A stretch of 22,315 bases of DNA, from NCBI GenBank assembly GCA_946402785.1, contig CAMIXP010000004.1:1-22315 (forward strand). The letters are read 5' to 3'. The notes beneath the pieces are model-generated. The model was not told where the DNA came from and did not search any database. It saw nothing but the letters and a program-made list of their open reading frames with translations. Numbering within the stretch: the stretch's first letter is position 1; the number at the start of each line of letters is the position of its first letter. The DNA is from an uncultured Caryophanales bacterium. Its GTDB lineage: Bacteria > Bacillota_I > Bacilli_A > RF39 > UBA660. Below are positions 1 through 6,650 of this stretch, one piece after another. Position numbers and translations under genes: made by a program.

Positions 1-21
1 TCTAATTTTCTTGAAATAATG

Positions 22-50
22 AAAAAAAACAGTCAAGTAGACTGTCTTTT
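22..50 (-). terminator. Intrinsic terminator of the zinc-ribbon protein gene
   Basis: ACAGTC and GACTGT form a six-base-pair stem around the loop at 35-39, with an A-run on one side and a T-run on the other. Read leftward the stem is followed by eight T. It lies directly after the stop codon at 51-53 and could also work in the other direction. Confidence 0.8.
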
Positions 51-1469
51 TTATTCATTTGATTGGACCTTGACACTTTCTCCTGCGATATAATGATTAT
101 TTGCTCCGGCAATTGTACTAGAAGAGCATTCTCTTTTGGTTCTTGTTTCTTCATCTTTTCTTCTTAGAACTGATAACTCATTCTTTGTTTCTAATTCATA
201 CGTATGTCTTGCTCCTTGATTTCGATATTTAGATGATTTAATTCCATAGAATACTAGTGAAGCAATCGCTCCTGCTAAAGCAAATCCAAATACAACTTCT
301 CCTTCTGCATTGAATAGTAATGGTATCAATAGTCCTGCTAAGAAGAATAAAATGGATAAGAAGAATAATTTTGCTTTATTCATTGGAATACTACCCATTG
401 TTTCTCCTGTTCTGGCATTGACTGCTACATAGTGAAGAACTCTCTTTTGATCCTGATAAGAATATAACCATACTGGTAGATAAGCAGATACCCATTGTTT
501 TCCTTTGATTTCAAAATCTTCTTTTTCCCATGCTACTCCTGCATCATATTTTTTTAAATCTTGATTTAACGCATGTCTAGAAACATCTTTTAATTCTGCA
601 TCTACTTTTTCTTCAATATTTGAAATATTAACATCTCTTTTTTCAGAGGTATATCCTGCTAAATAATTGGCTTTATATTTTACACAGTTTTCTGTATCGA
701 AAGGCATAATGGCATTAATAACATTGGTTGTTCTATCTTTACTTCTTTTGTTTAATTTATCTTGACTGGATTCAATTGTTAGATCATTAATGGCAATATC
801 AAATTCTCTTTCTACATCGTATAAATCAATATCATATACGGTTTCTTCTTTTTCTTCTCCTTTAGAATTTTTCTTTGTAATAGTATAAGTTCTAGCAACA
901 TGTCCACCTTCTCCTGAAAAGTTTCCATGTGCTTTTGCAGATACTAACATATATGGGAAATATACTCCCATGATATTTTTGGTTGTGAATTCATTTCTAA
1001 ATGTTTTATTGGCAAAGAATTTTCTTTTTTCTACAAATGCTTCTATGTTCTTTTGTGCTTCTTGTTTTTCTAATTGGAATGGTAATACTACATCTGGTAC
1101 TGCTCCATTTTCGATTTGTGAATTAATGGATAAGATACTTCTACACCAGTGGCATCTTGCATTGGTTGCTTCTTTCGTATTAATGACAACTTCTGCTCCA
1201 CAGCCTCCACATTTTAAAGTAATCATATCATTTGCATTTTGATCAATATCTTTGGTTCCAGATGCTCTTGTTTCTCCTTCTAGATTTTTAGCATCTTTTT
1301 CTAATCCTTCTACTGTTTCTGCTTCAAACTCTGTATAACAGTAATTACAAATTAATTTTTTCTTTTTTATATTATAGGTAACATCACTTGCTCCACATTG
1401 TGGACATCTATTTTCTCCATGTTCTCCTTTACTATCTGTATCTACTATTTTAATTTCTTTTTCTGCCAT
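51..1469 (-). CDS. TFIIB-type zinc-ribbon membrane protein
   Basis: This encodes a 472-residue protein with two N-terminal zinc ribbons. The first has Cys pairs at about residues 22/25 and 41/44, the second at about 87/90 and 106/109. A long soluble middle region follows, then two adjacent membrane helices at about 373-417 and a short charged tail. It resembles the TFIIB-type zinc-ribbon membrane proteins of Firmicutes (the YdjG kind), whose exact role is poorly known; no DNA-binding function can be read from the sequence. An in-frame ATG lies 24 bases upstream at 1493, but it falls inside an extended -10 promoter. The ATG at 1469 has AGGAGATG at 1475-1482, five bases away, and is preferred. 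The gene is monocistronic, with a terminator at 22-50. Confidence 0.8.
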   Translation of the reverse strand: MAEKEIKIVDTDSKGEHGENRCPQCGASDVTYNIKKKKLICNYCYTEFEAETVEGLEKDAKNLEGETRASGTKDIDQNANDMITLKCGGCGAEVVINTKEATNARCHWCRSILSINSQIENGAVPDVVLPFQLEKQEAQKNIEAFVEKRKFFANKTFRNEFTTKNIMGVYFPYMLVSAKAHGNFSGEGGHVARTYTITKKNSKGEEKEETVYDIDLYDVEREFDIAINDLTIESSQDKLNKRSKDRTTNVINAIMPFDTENCVKYKANYLAGYTSEKRDVNISNIEEKVDAELKDVSRHALNQDLKKYDAGVAWEKEDFEIKGKQWVSAYLPVWLYSYQDQKRVLHYVAVNARTGETMGSIPMNKAKLFFLSILFFLAGLLIPLLFNAEGEVVFGFALAGAIASLVFYGIKSSKYRNQGARHTYELETKNELSVLRRKDEETRTKRECSSSTIAGANNHYIAGESVKVQSNE

Positions 1470-1474
1470 AAATT

Positions 1475-1482
1475 CATCTCCT
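1475..1482 (-). promoter_or_regulatory. Ribosome binding site fixing the start at 1469
   Basis: AGGAGATG on the minus strand lies five bases before the ATG at 1469. No comparable site precedes the in-frame ATG at 1493. Confidence 0.75.
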
Positions 1483-1491
1483 ATTTTCTTC

Positions 1492-1500
1492 ATTATAACA
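1492..1500 (-). promoter_or_regulatory. Extended -10 promoter of the zinc-ribbon protein gene
   Basis: The minus strand reads TGTTATAAT, a perfect extended -10. It begins right after the T-run of the lipoprotein gene's terminator, so the -35 region would be the terminator hairpin and has no recognisable hexamer. The final AT plus the next G gives the false start codon at 1493. Confidence 0.7.
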
Positions 1501-1501
1501 T

Positions 1502-1525
1502 AAAAAAAGAACCATTTGGTTCTTT
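1502..1525 (-). terminator. Intrinsic terminator of the lipoprotein gene
   Basis: AAAGAACC and GGTTCTTT form the stem around an AAAT loop, and the leftward transcript ends in a run of seven T. It starts directly after the stop at 1527. The same hairpin sequence recurs at 9403-9427. Confidence 0.85.
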
Positions 1526-1526
1526 A

Positions 1527-2069
1527 TTATTCTTTTACGAATTCCATTGTTTTGAAGAAGTCTTGTAGTTTCTTTTCTAGTACTTCTGCCATAACAATTT
1601 CTTCATCTGTGTCCATTCTTTCAATGGATACAAATAGTACTTCTGCTGTATTATCATCAATTCCTAATAGAATATTAAGATTTATTTTATCATCATATTC
1701 ACTATAGGCATATGCTTCATAATCACCAAATTTGTATTCTTTGTAATATTTTTGAGCAGATCTTGCTGTTTCTGTTTCATTATATGCTGTTGTACTCATT
1801 GTTGTGTAATACATTTCAAAAGAAGCATCGAATTCTTCATTTGTGAATGTAATAGCTGTTGATTTTCCTTCATCATTTTCTTCTACATCACTGAATTTTT
1901 CTTCTGCATCATACTTAAATGTAGTTGTAAATCCTAGTTTATCATCTGATAATTCGATTGTCTTTGTAATCTTTTTATCTTTTTCTTTTCCTGTATGCGT
2001 TTTATCACAAGCTGTAGCGAAGAATAATAATGGTATTAATAATAGTACAAGTAATAACTTTTTGTTCAT
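1527..2069 (-). CDS. Small lipoprotein of unknown function
   Basis: The product is 180 residues. It has a classic lipoprotein signal: a short basic start, about 14 hydrophobic residues, and a lipobox-like FATAC that places the lipidated Cys at residue 21. The mature part is acidic and rich in Thr, Tyr and Glu, with no motif I recognise. It probably sits on the outer face of the membrane. The promoter at 2099-2107 gives a short leader, and AAAGGAAG lies rather far (12 bases) before the ATG. The PsbP-like lipoproteins of Firmicutes are one loose possibility on length and composition only. The neighbours give no clue, as each gene here has its own promoter. Confidence 0.75.
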   Translation of the reverse strand: MNKKLLLVLLLIPLLFFATACDKTHTGKEKDKKITKTIELSDDKLGFTTTFKYDAEEKFSDVEENDEGKSTAITFTNEEFDASFEMYYTTMSTTAYNETETARSAQKYYKEYKFGDYEAYAYSEYDDKINLNILLGIDDNTAEVLFVSIERMDTDEEIVMAEVLEKKLQDFFKTMEFVKE

Positions 2070-2098
2070 ATTTTTATTTTTCTTCCTTTCTTTGTCCT

Positions 2099-2107
2099 AT
2101 TATATCA
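2099..2107 (-). promoter_or_regulatory. Extended -10 promoter of the lipoprotein gene, overlapping a stop codon
   Basis: The minus strand reads TGATATAAT. Its TGA (2107-2105) is also the stop codon of the gene ending at 2105. No terminator separates the two genes, so readthrough can add to this promoter's output. Confidence 0.65.
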
Positions 2108-3262
2108 CAATTGATTTATAGATGCTATTAATTGTTTAATGGCAGGATGATCGGTCTTCTCTGCTAATCTTTTTAGTTCTTCTGGATAGTGTTCTTTTAA
2201 GGTTGGATGTTTCTTCAAGAATACTTGTAATTCATATTCTTTTCCATTACGAATACAGTCTTCTAAATATAACATAGGATCTGTATTGATGATACACTGA
2301 AATAATCTTTCTGCTTGATCAGGTCTTGATTCTATGAACGATGCTTTTTCTTTCATGATTTCATCATAGTCTTTGTTCATGACTAAATTTAATAAAGGAT
2401 ACTCCATGACTAATTCTGGATGAGATTTAATATACTGATCCACTGCAATTAATCTATCTTGTTTTTCTCCATCGATTTCAAATTCTCCTGTTGGTGGATC
2501 CATTCCCATTGCTTCTCTTCTTGTTCTTGTTGTGAAGCGATTGGCATCATACAATCTTTGTTCATCTTTGGAACTATCTTCTATCATGATCTTTTGTAAT
2601 TTTCTTAGCGTTATTTCATCTTCCATGGATAGTTCATTTCCTTGATGTTTATATCTTCTAATTAAGTTTTCTAATAGAATTCTTACAGCTACAAATCCAA
2701 ATTCATCTGCATCTGTTTCTATATAAAGATCTTTATAATTCGTTTTATAAAAAGCTTCTGAATGACCAGTTATAAAAGCTTCTTCTTTTACTAAAATAAT
2801 CATGTTTTCTGGATACTCAAATGCTTCTTCATAGGTTTTTGCTTTATAGGAATCATGTTGCATTTTGTGTCTTGCTTCATGGAATACTGTTTGCATCGAA
2901 GAGGTTTTACTTCTTCCTCCTAATAGAAATCCACTGGCAGATACTCTTAATGTATCTGTAATGGAATCATATCCTGCAATTCCAGCTAAAGCTATATTTG
3001 GATCTTCTACTACTTGTAGATTCATCTGATGAAATTCTCTCATATATTGTTTTAATAATTCTAAGTAATAGTTTTGTGTTGCTTCATAGAAGTCACTTCC
3101 ATGCATATATTGTTGTCCTAATGAAAGTTTTCTTTCTTCTTCTATTCTTTGATTCATTAAATAATCTAAATCATGAATTACTTGTGGAAGATTCTTTAGA
3201 CCTTCTTCTTGTATATGTTTTAAACAAGTATCTAATTTATTTTGAATGATTTCTGGGGTCAT
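2105..3262 (-). CDS. Putative cytoplasmic zinc metallopeptidase (HExxH protein)
   Basis: The protein is 385 residues with no signal peptide or membrane helix. HEARH at residues 128-132 matches the HExxH zinc site of metallopeptidases. About 50 residues on, IETDADEFG (181-189) offers acidic residues at a spacing seen for the third zinc ligand of gluzincins. The N-terminal 120 residues are helical and charged; the C-terminal third is also helical and may be a repeat-like binding domain. A peptidase role is inferred from these motifs alone, and I do not recognise the family. AGGAGG sits seven bases before the ATG, and a promoter lies at 3287-3295. The downstream lipoprotein promoter overlaps its stop codon. 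Confidence 0.7.
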   Translation of the reverse strand: MTPEIIQNKLDTCLKHIQEEGLKNLPQVIHDLDYLMNQRIEEERKLSLGQQYMHGSDFYEATQNYYLELLKQYMREFHQMNLQVVEDPNIALAGIAGYDSITDTLRVSASGFLLGGRSKTSSMQTVFHEARHKMQHDSYKAKTYEEAFEYPENMIILVKEEAFITGHSEAFYKTNYKDLYIETDADEFGFVAVRILLENLIRRYKHQGNELSMEDEITLRKLQKIMIEDSSKDEQRLYDANRFTTRTRREAMGMDPPTGEFEIDGEKQDRLIAVDQYIKSHPELVMEYPLLNLVMNKDYDEIMKEKASFIESRPDQAERLFQCIINTDPMLYLEDCIRNGKEYELQVFLKKHPTLKEHYPEELKRLAEKTDHPAIKQLIASINQL

Positions 3263-3286
3263 ATTTTATCCTCCTATCTTAGTATT

Positions 3287-3295
3287 ATTATAGCA
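3287..3295 (-). promoter_or_regulatory. Extended -10 promoter of the HExxH protein gene
   Basis: The minus strand reads TGCTATAAT, preceded by TA to give TATGCTATAAT. It begins directly after the T-run of the aquaporin terminator. Confidence 0.7.
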
Positions 3296-3296
3296 T

Positions 3297-3325
3297 AAAA
3301 AAATAAGGACTAAGTCCTTATTTTT
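3297..3325 (-). terminator. Intrinsic terminator of the aquaporin gene
   Basis: A 12-base-pair stem (AAAAATAAGGAC with its complement) encloses a three-base loop and is followed leftward by seven T. The stop codon at 3318-3320 lies in the stem. The stem's A/T ends would also let it work rightward. Confidence 0.85.
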
Positions 3326-3980
3326 CTTCGTTTAAGAAATGGTATACGCATGCTGATAATGCAGCACCAATTAGTGGTGCAACAATAAATAACCAAACTT
3401 GTTTTAATGCTTCTCCACCTAAGAATAAAGCAGGTGCTAAGCTTCTAGCAGGGTTAACAGAAGTTCCTGTTAGATTAATTCCTAATAAATGAACAAATGT
3501 AAGTGTTAAACCAATTACTAATCCAGCGATTGGGGCATATTTCTTATCACTTGTAACACCAAGAATTGTATAAACAAATACGAATGTTAAAACGATTTCA
3601 GTAAGTAGTGCTCCTATTAATGAGATGTTTGTTGCAGATAATGTTTCAAATCCATTTGCTCCTAAAGCAGCTGTTCCTAAAGTTGTTCCTTTTAGGATTG
3701 CATATAGGATAGCAGTTCCTGCTAAAGCTCCTAATACTTGAGCAACTACATAGTAAGCGAAATCTTTTACTGATATTTTCTTTGTAATTAACATTGCTAA
3801 AGATACAGCAGGGTTAACATGGCAACCAGAAATATCTCCAATTACATATGCTTCCGCAACAATTGCTAAACCAAATGCTAAAGCGGTTGCTACTAGATCT
3901 CCTCCTGATACGACTGCAATTCCTGTACCAAATAAAACAAGTACTAATGTTCCTATGAACTCGGCTATATATTTTTTCAT
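3318..3980 (-). CDS. aqpZ: Aquaporin, water-channel type
   Basis: This is a 220-residue MIP-family channel of the usual length with six membrane helices. The two pore motifs are NPA at 56-58 (in HVNPAVS) and NPA at 176-178 (in SVNPARS). Counting from these, the positions that form the selectivity filter in E. coli AqpZ are Phe36, His164, Thr173 and Arg179. These are the same four residues as in AqpZ, so water rather than glycerol transport is expected. The helical pattern shows the family's internal duplication. The gene is single, with a TTGACA-type promoter at 4004-4032, AGGAG eight bases before the ATG, and a strong terminator. Confidence 0.93.
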   Translation of the reverse strand: MKKYIAEFIGTLVLVLFGTGIAVVSGGDLVATALAFGLAIVAEAYVIGDISGCHVNPAVSLAMLITKKISVKDFAYYVVAQVLGALAGTAILYAILKGTTLGTAALGANGFETLSATNISLIGALLTEIVLTFVFVYTILGVTSDKKYAPIAGLVIGLTLTFVHLLGINLTGTSVNPARSLAPALFLGGEALKQVWLFIVAPLIGAALSACVYHFLNEEK

Positions 3981-4003
3981 TAACCATTCTCCTTTCTATT
4001 TCC

Positions 4004-4032
4004 ATTTTAGTTCTATTTTTTTAGAATGTCAA
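4004..4032 (-). promoter_or_regulatory. Sigma-A-type promoter of the aquaporin gene
   Basis: On the minus strand a perfect -35 TTGACA (4032-4027) is followed by 17 bases and the -10 TAAAAT (4009-4004). This is one of the few promoters here with a consensus -35 instead of an extended -10. Confidence 0.8.
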
Positions 4033-4054
4033 TTTTCTCCATTTTGTGATATCC

Positions 4055-4060
4055 TATAAT
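4055..4060 (+). promoter_or_regulatory. -10 element of the membrane protein gene at 4074
   Basis: TATAAT lies 14 bases before the ATG at 4074, with AAGGTGAT as the ribosome site in between. The -35 region shows only a weak ATTTTC. It is divergent from the aquaporin promoter; the two -35 regions nearly touch. Confidence 0.5.
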
Positions 4061-4073
4061 AGAAGGTGATAGG

Positions 4074-4685
4074 ATGAGTGATTTTCAAGAAAAAGTAAAA
4101 GAGAAAATTAGACAATATTCAAATGAACAATACCTAGATGGTTATATTAAAAATGAGTATTTAACAGAAGATGGAGATGCGGATATTTTCTTAAAAATTC
4201 ATAATGCTTATGAAGTATTTGATTCAAGGACAGCCGGTCATCAATTAGATGTTCATAAATCTATTTATGATTTTATTAATCATAAGATGGCTATGCTTGA
4301 TAATGATGTTCCTATTAATCTACATTTCCTTGGATATCATTTTACGGATCATGAACAAGGTATGATTCGTCATATTATGAAAGAGCATTATGCAATTGAA
4401 CTTTATAAAACGCAAAAGAAATTTAATACATTAAAAAACAAGATTTTTGGTCTTGTCTTATTAGGAATTGTTTCTTTTGCTTTATATTCTTTTGTATATT
4501 TCTTAAAAGATTTTAATTACTTAGTAGAAGTATTTGGATTCTTATTTACTTTCTCTTTATGGGAAGCTATGGACCGTTTTATTTATGTTTTAAGTGAAGT
4601 AAGAAGTGAAAGAGAAGCTATTACACAGGCACTTCTTATGAATATTGATTTTGATTCTGAGGAGGAGCCTGAAGAAGATATCTAG
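4074..4685 (+). CDS. Two-helix membrane protein of unknown function
   Basis: This encodes 203 residues that I do not recognise. Residues 1-118 are soluble and charged, with several His and Asp. Two membrane helices follow at about 120-142 and 148-166, then an acidic C-terminal tail (DSEEEPEEDI). There is no signal peptide, so both ends probably face the cytoplasm. AAGGTGAT precedes the ATG. Its TAG stop overlaps the stop of the convergent AraC-type gene within a CTAG palindrome at 4682-4685, and no clear terminator lies between the two genes. Confidence 0.75.
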   Translation: MSDFQEKVKEKIRQYSNEQYLDGYIKNEYLTEDGDADIFLKIHNAYEVFDSRTAGHQLDVHKSIYDFINHKMAMLDNDVPINLHFLGYHFTDHEQGMIRHIMKEHYAIELYKTQKKFNTLKNKIFGLVLLGIVSFALYSFVYFLKDFNYLVEVFGFLFTFSLWEAMDRFIYVLSEVRSEREAITQALLMNIDFDSEEEPEEDI

Positions 4686-5140
4686 AATCTTGATAGTTTC
4701 TTAACCGTACTTCTTGGTACGTTATCTTTATACTGTGATATTTGATCTAACTGGTATTTGATATCGGTTAGATTTTTTCTTATTCTATTTCTTTCTTCTT
4801 CTAAAATAGAAGGATGATTCTTGGTAAACTTTCGATAATTATGGGGATTGGTTCCCATTTCTTTACTAAATATTTCAGAGTAATATTCTTGAGAAGTAAA
4901 TCCATGACTTAAAGCCACTTTTAAAATAGAGTCTTCTGTTGTCTTTAGTTCTTCTAAAGAGGAATAGACTCTTTTTTTATTCATATAATCGATGATGGTA
5001 ATACCTAATTCTTTTTTGAAGATTCTCATTAAGTAATCTTTATTATAATAAAAGACTCTTGATAATTCTTCTAAGGTAACTCTTGCATAAATCTTATCAT
5101 CTATATAAGTTAATAATTGTCTTACTAAAGATGGATTCAT
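4682..5140 (-). CDS. AraC-type helix-turn-helix regulator without sensor domain
   Basis: The product is 152 residues. The first 100 are a complete AraC/XylS DNA-binding domain with both helix-turn-helices: VTLEELSRVFYYNKDYLMRIFKKELGIT, then ILKVALSHGFTSQEYYSEIFSKEMGTNPHNYRK, the usual signature. No ligand-binding domain precedes it; a 45-residue basic, helical tail follows. The target cannot be read, though the divergent ATPase gene at 5234 is a candidate. An in-frame ATG at 5158 overlaps the -10 element, while the ATG at 5140 has GGTGAGGAAG directly upstream and is preferred. Confidence 0.88.
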   Translation of the reverse strand: MNPSLVRQLLTYIDDKIYARVTLEELSRVFYYNKDYLMRIFKKELGITIIDYMNKKRVYSSLEELKTTEDSILKVALSHGFTSQEYYSEIFSKEMGTNPHNYRKFTKNHPSILEEERNRIRKNLTDIKYQLDQISQYKDNVPRSTVKKLSRF

Positions 5141-5150
5141 CTTCCTCACC
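5141..5150 (-). promoter_or_regulatory. Ribosome binding site fixing the start at 5140
   Basis: GGTGAGGAAG on the minus strand directly precedes the ATG at 5140 and is the only good site for this gene. Confidence 0.65.
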
Positions 5151-5156
5151 AATATC

Positions 5157-5165
5157 ATTTTATCA
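5157..5165 (-). promoter_or_regulatory. Extended -10 promoter of the AraC-type gene
   Basis: The minus strand reads TGATAAAAT. The next base makes an ATG at 5158 that is in frame with the gene but would lie upstream of the transcript. Confidence 0.6.
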
Positions 5166-5203
5166 CAAAAGTCGTTATTGTTTAAAAATATTTACAAAAA
5201 CTA

Positions 5204-5212
5204 TGTTTTAAT
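5204..5212 (+). promoter_or_regulatory. Extended -10 promoter of the VirD4-like ATPase gene
   Basis: TGTTTTAAT in the context TATGTTTTAATGG is followed 22 bases later by the ATG, with GGGAGG as the ribosome site. It is about 40 bases from, and divergent to, the AraC-type gene's promoter. Confidence 0.55.
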
Positions 5213-5233
5213 GGTATTGAAGGGAGGAAGAAT

Positions 5234-6589
5234 ATGAGTTATGCAAGATGGACTACTCAAGAAGAAGTAGTTAAAAATTTAAAGGGAGTTAATTTAGAAA
5301 CAGGGGTTAAGGAATCAGGTACACCTATTACTTATGATGATAAGTATTTATATATAGATTCAAGAGAATCACACAATTTGATTATTGGAAGTACTGGTAG
5401 TGGTAAAACACAAGCTATCATTTTACCAATGCTTAAATTATCGATGATGGCAAAAGAGAGTTTTGTGGTCAATGATCCAAAAGGAGATATCTACAAGAGA
5501 TGTGCTAAGACATTAGAAAAGGAAGGATATCAAGTTTATGCTTTAGATTTTGATGATGCAAAGTATGGAAATAGTTGGAATCCTCTTCATATGCCTTATC
5601 AGTTATATCAAGAAGGAGAAAAAGATAAAGCAACGAAATGCTTAGAAGATATTGCTTATTACTTATTCTATGAAAAAGCAGATGTGAATGTGGATCCATT
5701 CTGGACAAATACCGTTATGGATTACTTTACTGGTTTATGTTTATATCTTTTTGAAAATGCGAAAGAAGAAGAAATTCATTTAGAAAGTATTTCTCAATTA
5801 AGTAATGATCTACAGAAGAAGGGAAAATCGGAAGCATTCATGGAGAAGATTGATCCTTCTAGTAAAATCTATTTGAATGTTGTAGGTACTATGAGAGCTC
5901 CTGTAGAAACGAAGGGTAGTATTTTATCTGTCTTTAATCAAAAGATTAAGAAATATATCTCTCGTGAGCATTTATCTAATATGTTATCTAGTAGTGATTT
6001 TGAAATAAAAGATCTATCTGTGAAACCTTGTGCTTTATTTATCATTAGTGGAGTATCTAATTATTGTAATAATTTGATTCCATTACTTGTCAATCAAGTG
6101 GTTGATTCTATTAATTACTTAGATGGTAGTAAGAAGATGTTTAATATCTTATTAGATGAATTTGATAGTATGGTACCTATTCGTGACTTTTCTCGATTAA
6201 TTGAATTTTGTCGTTCTTTAAGAATTCGTATTACGGTTACTGTTAGAAGTTATGTACATCTATGTAATATGTATTCCAAAGAAGAAACAGAGATTTTAAA
6301 GATGTGTTTTGGTAACTTCATTTATTTATTAAGTGATGATATTTATACACTTGATGAAATTTCTAAGTATTGTGGTATGCAAAAAGTGGATAAAGAATTA
6401 GTTCCTTTGGTTACCGTTGAAGACTTAAAAATGATTGGTGTATTTGAAGGAATTGTTGTTATGCCTCGCATGATGCCTTATAAGACAAAGTTCTTACCTG
6501 ATTATCAAATTGATTGGGGAATTGAATTTGAAGAAAGTAAAATACCTCTTAGAAAAATGAAACCTTTAAAAAAATATGAAGAAAGATAA
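5234..6589 (+). CDS. VirD4/TraG-like coupling-protein ATPase, soluble form
   Basis: This 451-residue protein belongs to the type IV coupling protein group of DNA- or protein-pumping ATPases. Walker A is GSTGSGKT at 52-59 and Walker B is NILLDEFDSM at 304-313. NDPKGDIYKRC (80-90) is the conserved TraG/VirD4 segment after the first strand. The start YARWTTQEEV resembles the stretch that follows the membrane helices in TraG proteins, so this copy lacks the usual N-terminal membrane anchor. The Gln typical of the motif after Walker B appears as Arg (TVRSY, 336-340). No relaxase or other type IV secretion gene is nearby. Its function is open: a conjugation remnant or a reused pump are both possible. 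Confidence 0.85.
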   Translation: MSYARWTTQEEVVKNLKGVNLETGVKESGTPITYDDKYLYIDSRESHNLIIGSTGSGKTQAIILPMLKLSMMAKESFVVNDPKGDIYKRCAKTLEKEGYQVYALDFDDAKYGNSWNPLHMPYQLYQEGEKDKATKCLEDIAYYLFYEKADVNVDPFWTNTVMDYFTGLCLYLFENAKEEEIHLESISQLSNDLQKKGKSEAFMEKIDPSSKIYLNVVGTMRAPVETKGSILSVFNQKIKKYISREHLSNMLSSSDFEIKDLSVKPCALFIISGVSNYCNNLIPLLVNQVVDSINYLDGSKKMFNILLDEFDSMVPIRDFSRLIEFCRSLRIRITVTVRSYVHLCNMYSKEETEILKMCFGNFIYLLSDDIYTLDEISKYCGMQKVDKELVPLVTVEDLKMIGVFEGIVVMPRMMPYKTKFLPDYQIDWGIEFEESKIPLRKMKPLKKYEER

Positions 6590-6610
6590 TTCGATTATCT
6601 TTTTTCTTTT
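6582..6610 (+). terminator. Intrinsic terminator of the VirD4-like ATPase gene
   Basis: AAAGATAAT and ATTATCTTT pair around a TCG loop, followed by a T-rich run. The stop codon at 6587-6589 lies in the stem. It overlaps the apparent upstream start region (ATG at 6576) of the next reading frame, arguing against translation there. Confidence 0.8.
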
Positions 6611-6619
6611 GCTTGTTTG

Positions 6620-6628
6620 TGTTATACT
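6620..6628 (+). promoter_or_regulatory. Extended -10 promoter of the nucleotidyltransferase gene
   Basis: TGTTATACT lies 22 bases before the ATG at 6651 and downstream of the terminator at 6582-6610. No good -35 is visible. Confidence 0.6.
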
Positions 6629-6650
6629 GATTATAGTAGGATGTGATGAT

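Noticed and set aside
970..1242. Open frame of 90 codons on the plus strand inside the zinc-ribbon gene
   Set aside because: It lacks a ribosome site and is the antisense shadow of a gene with clear zinc ribbons. The other antisense frames (for example 1843-2121, 13257-13544, 17055-17429 and 19395-19844) were dropped for the same reason.
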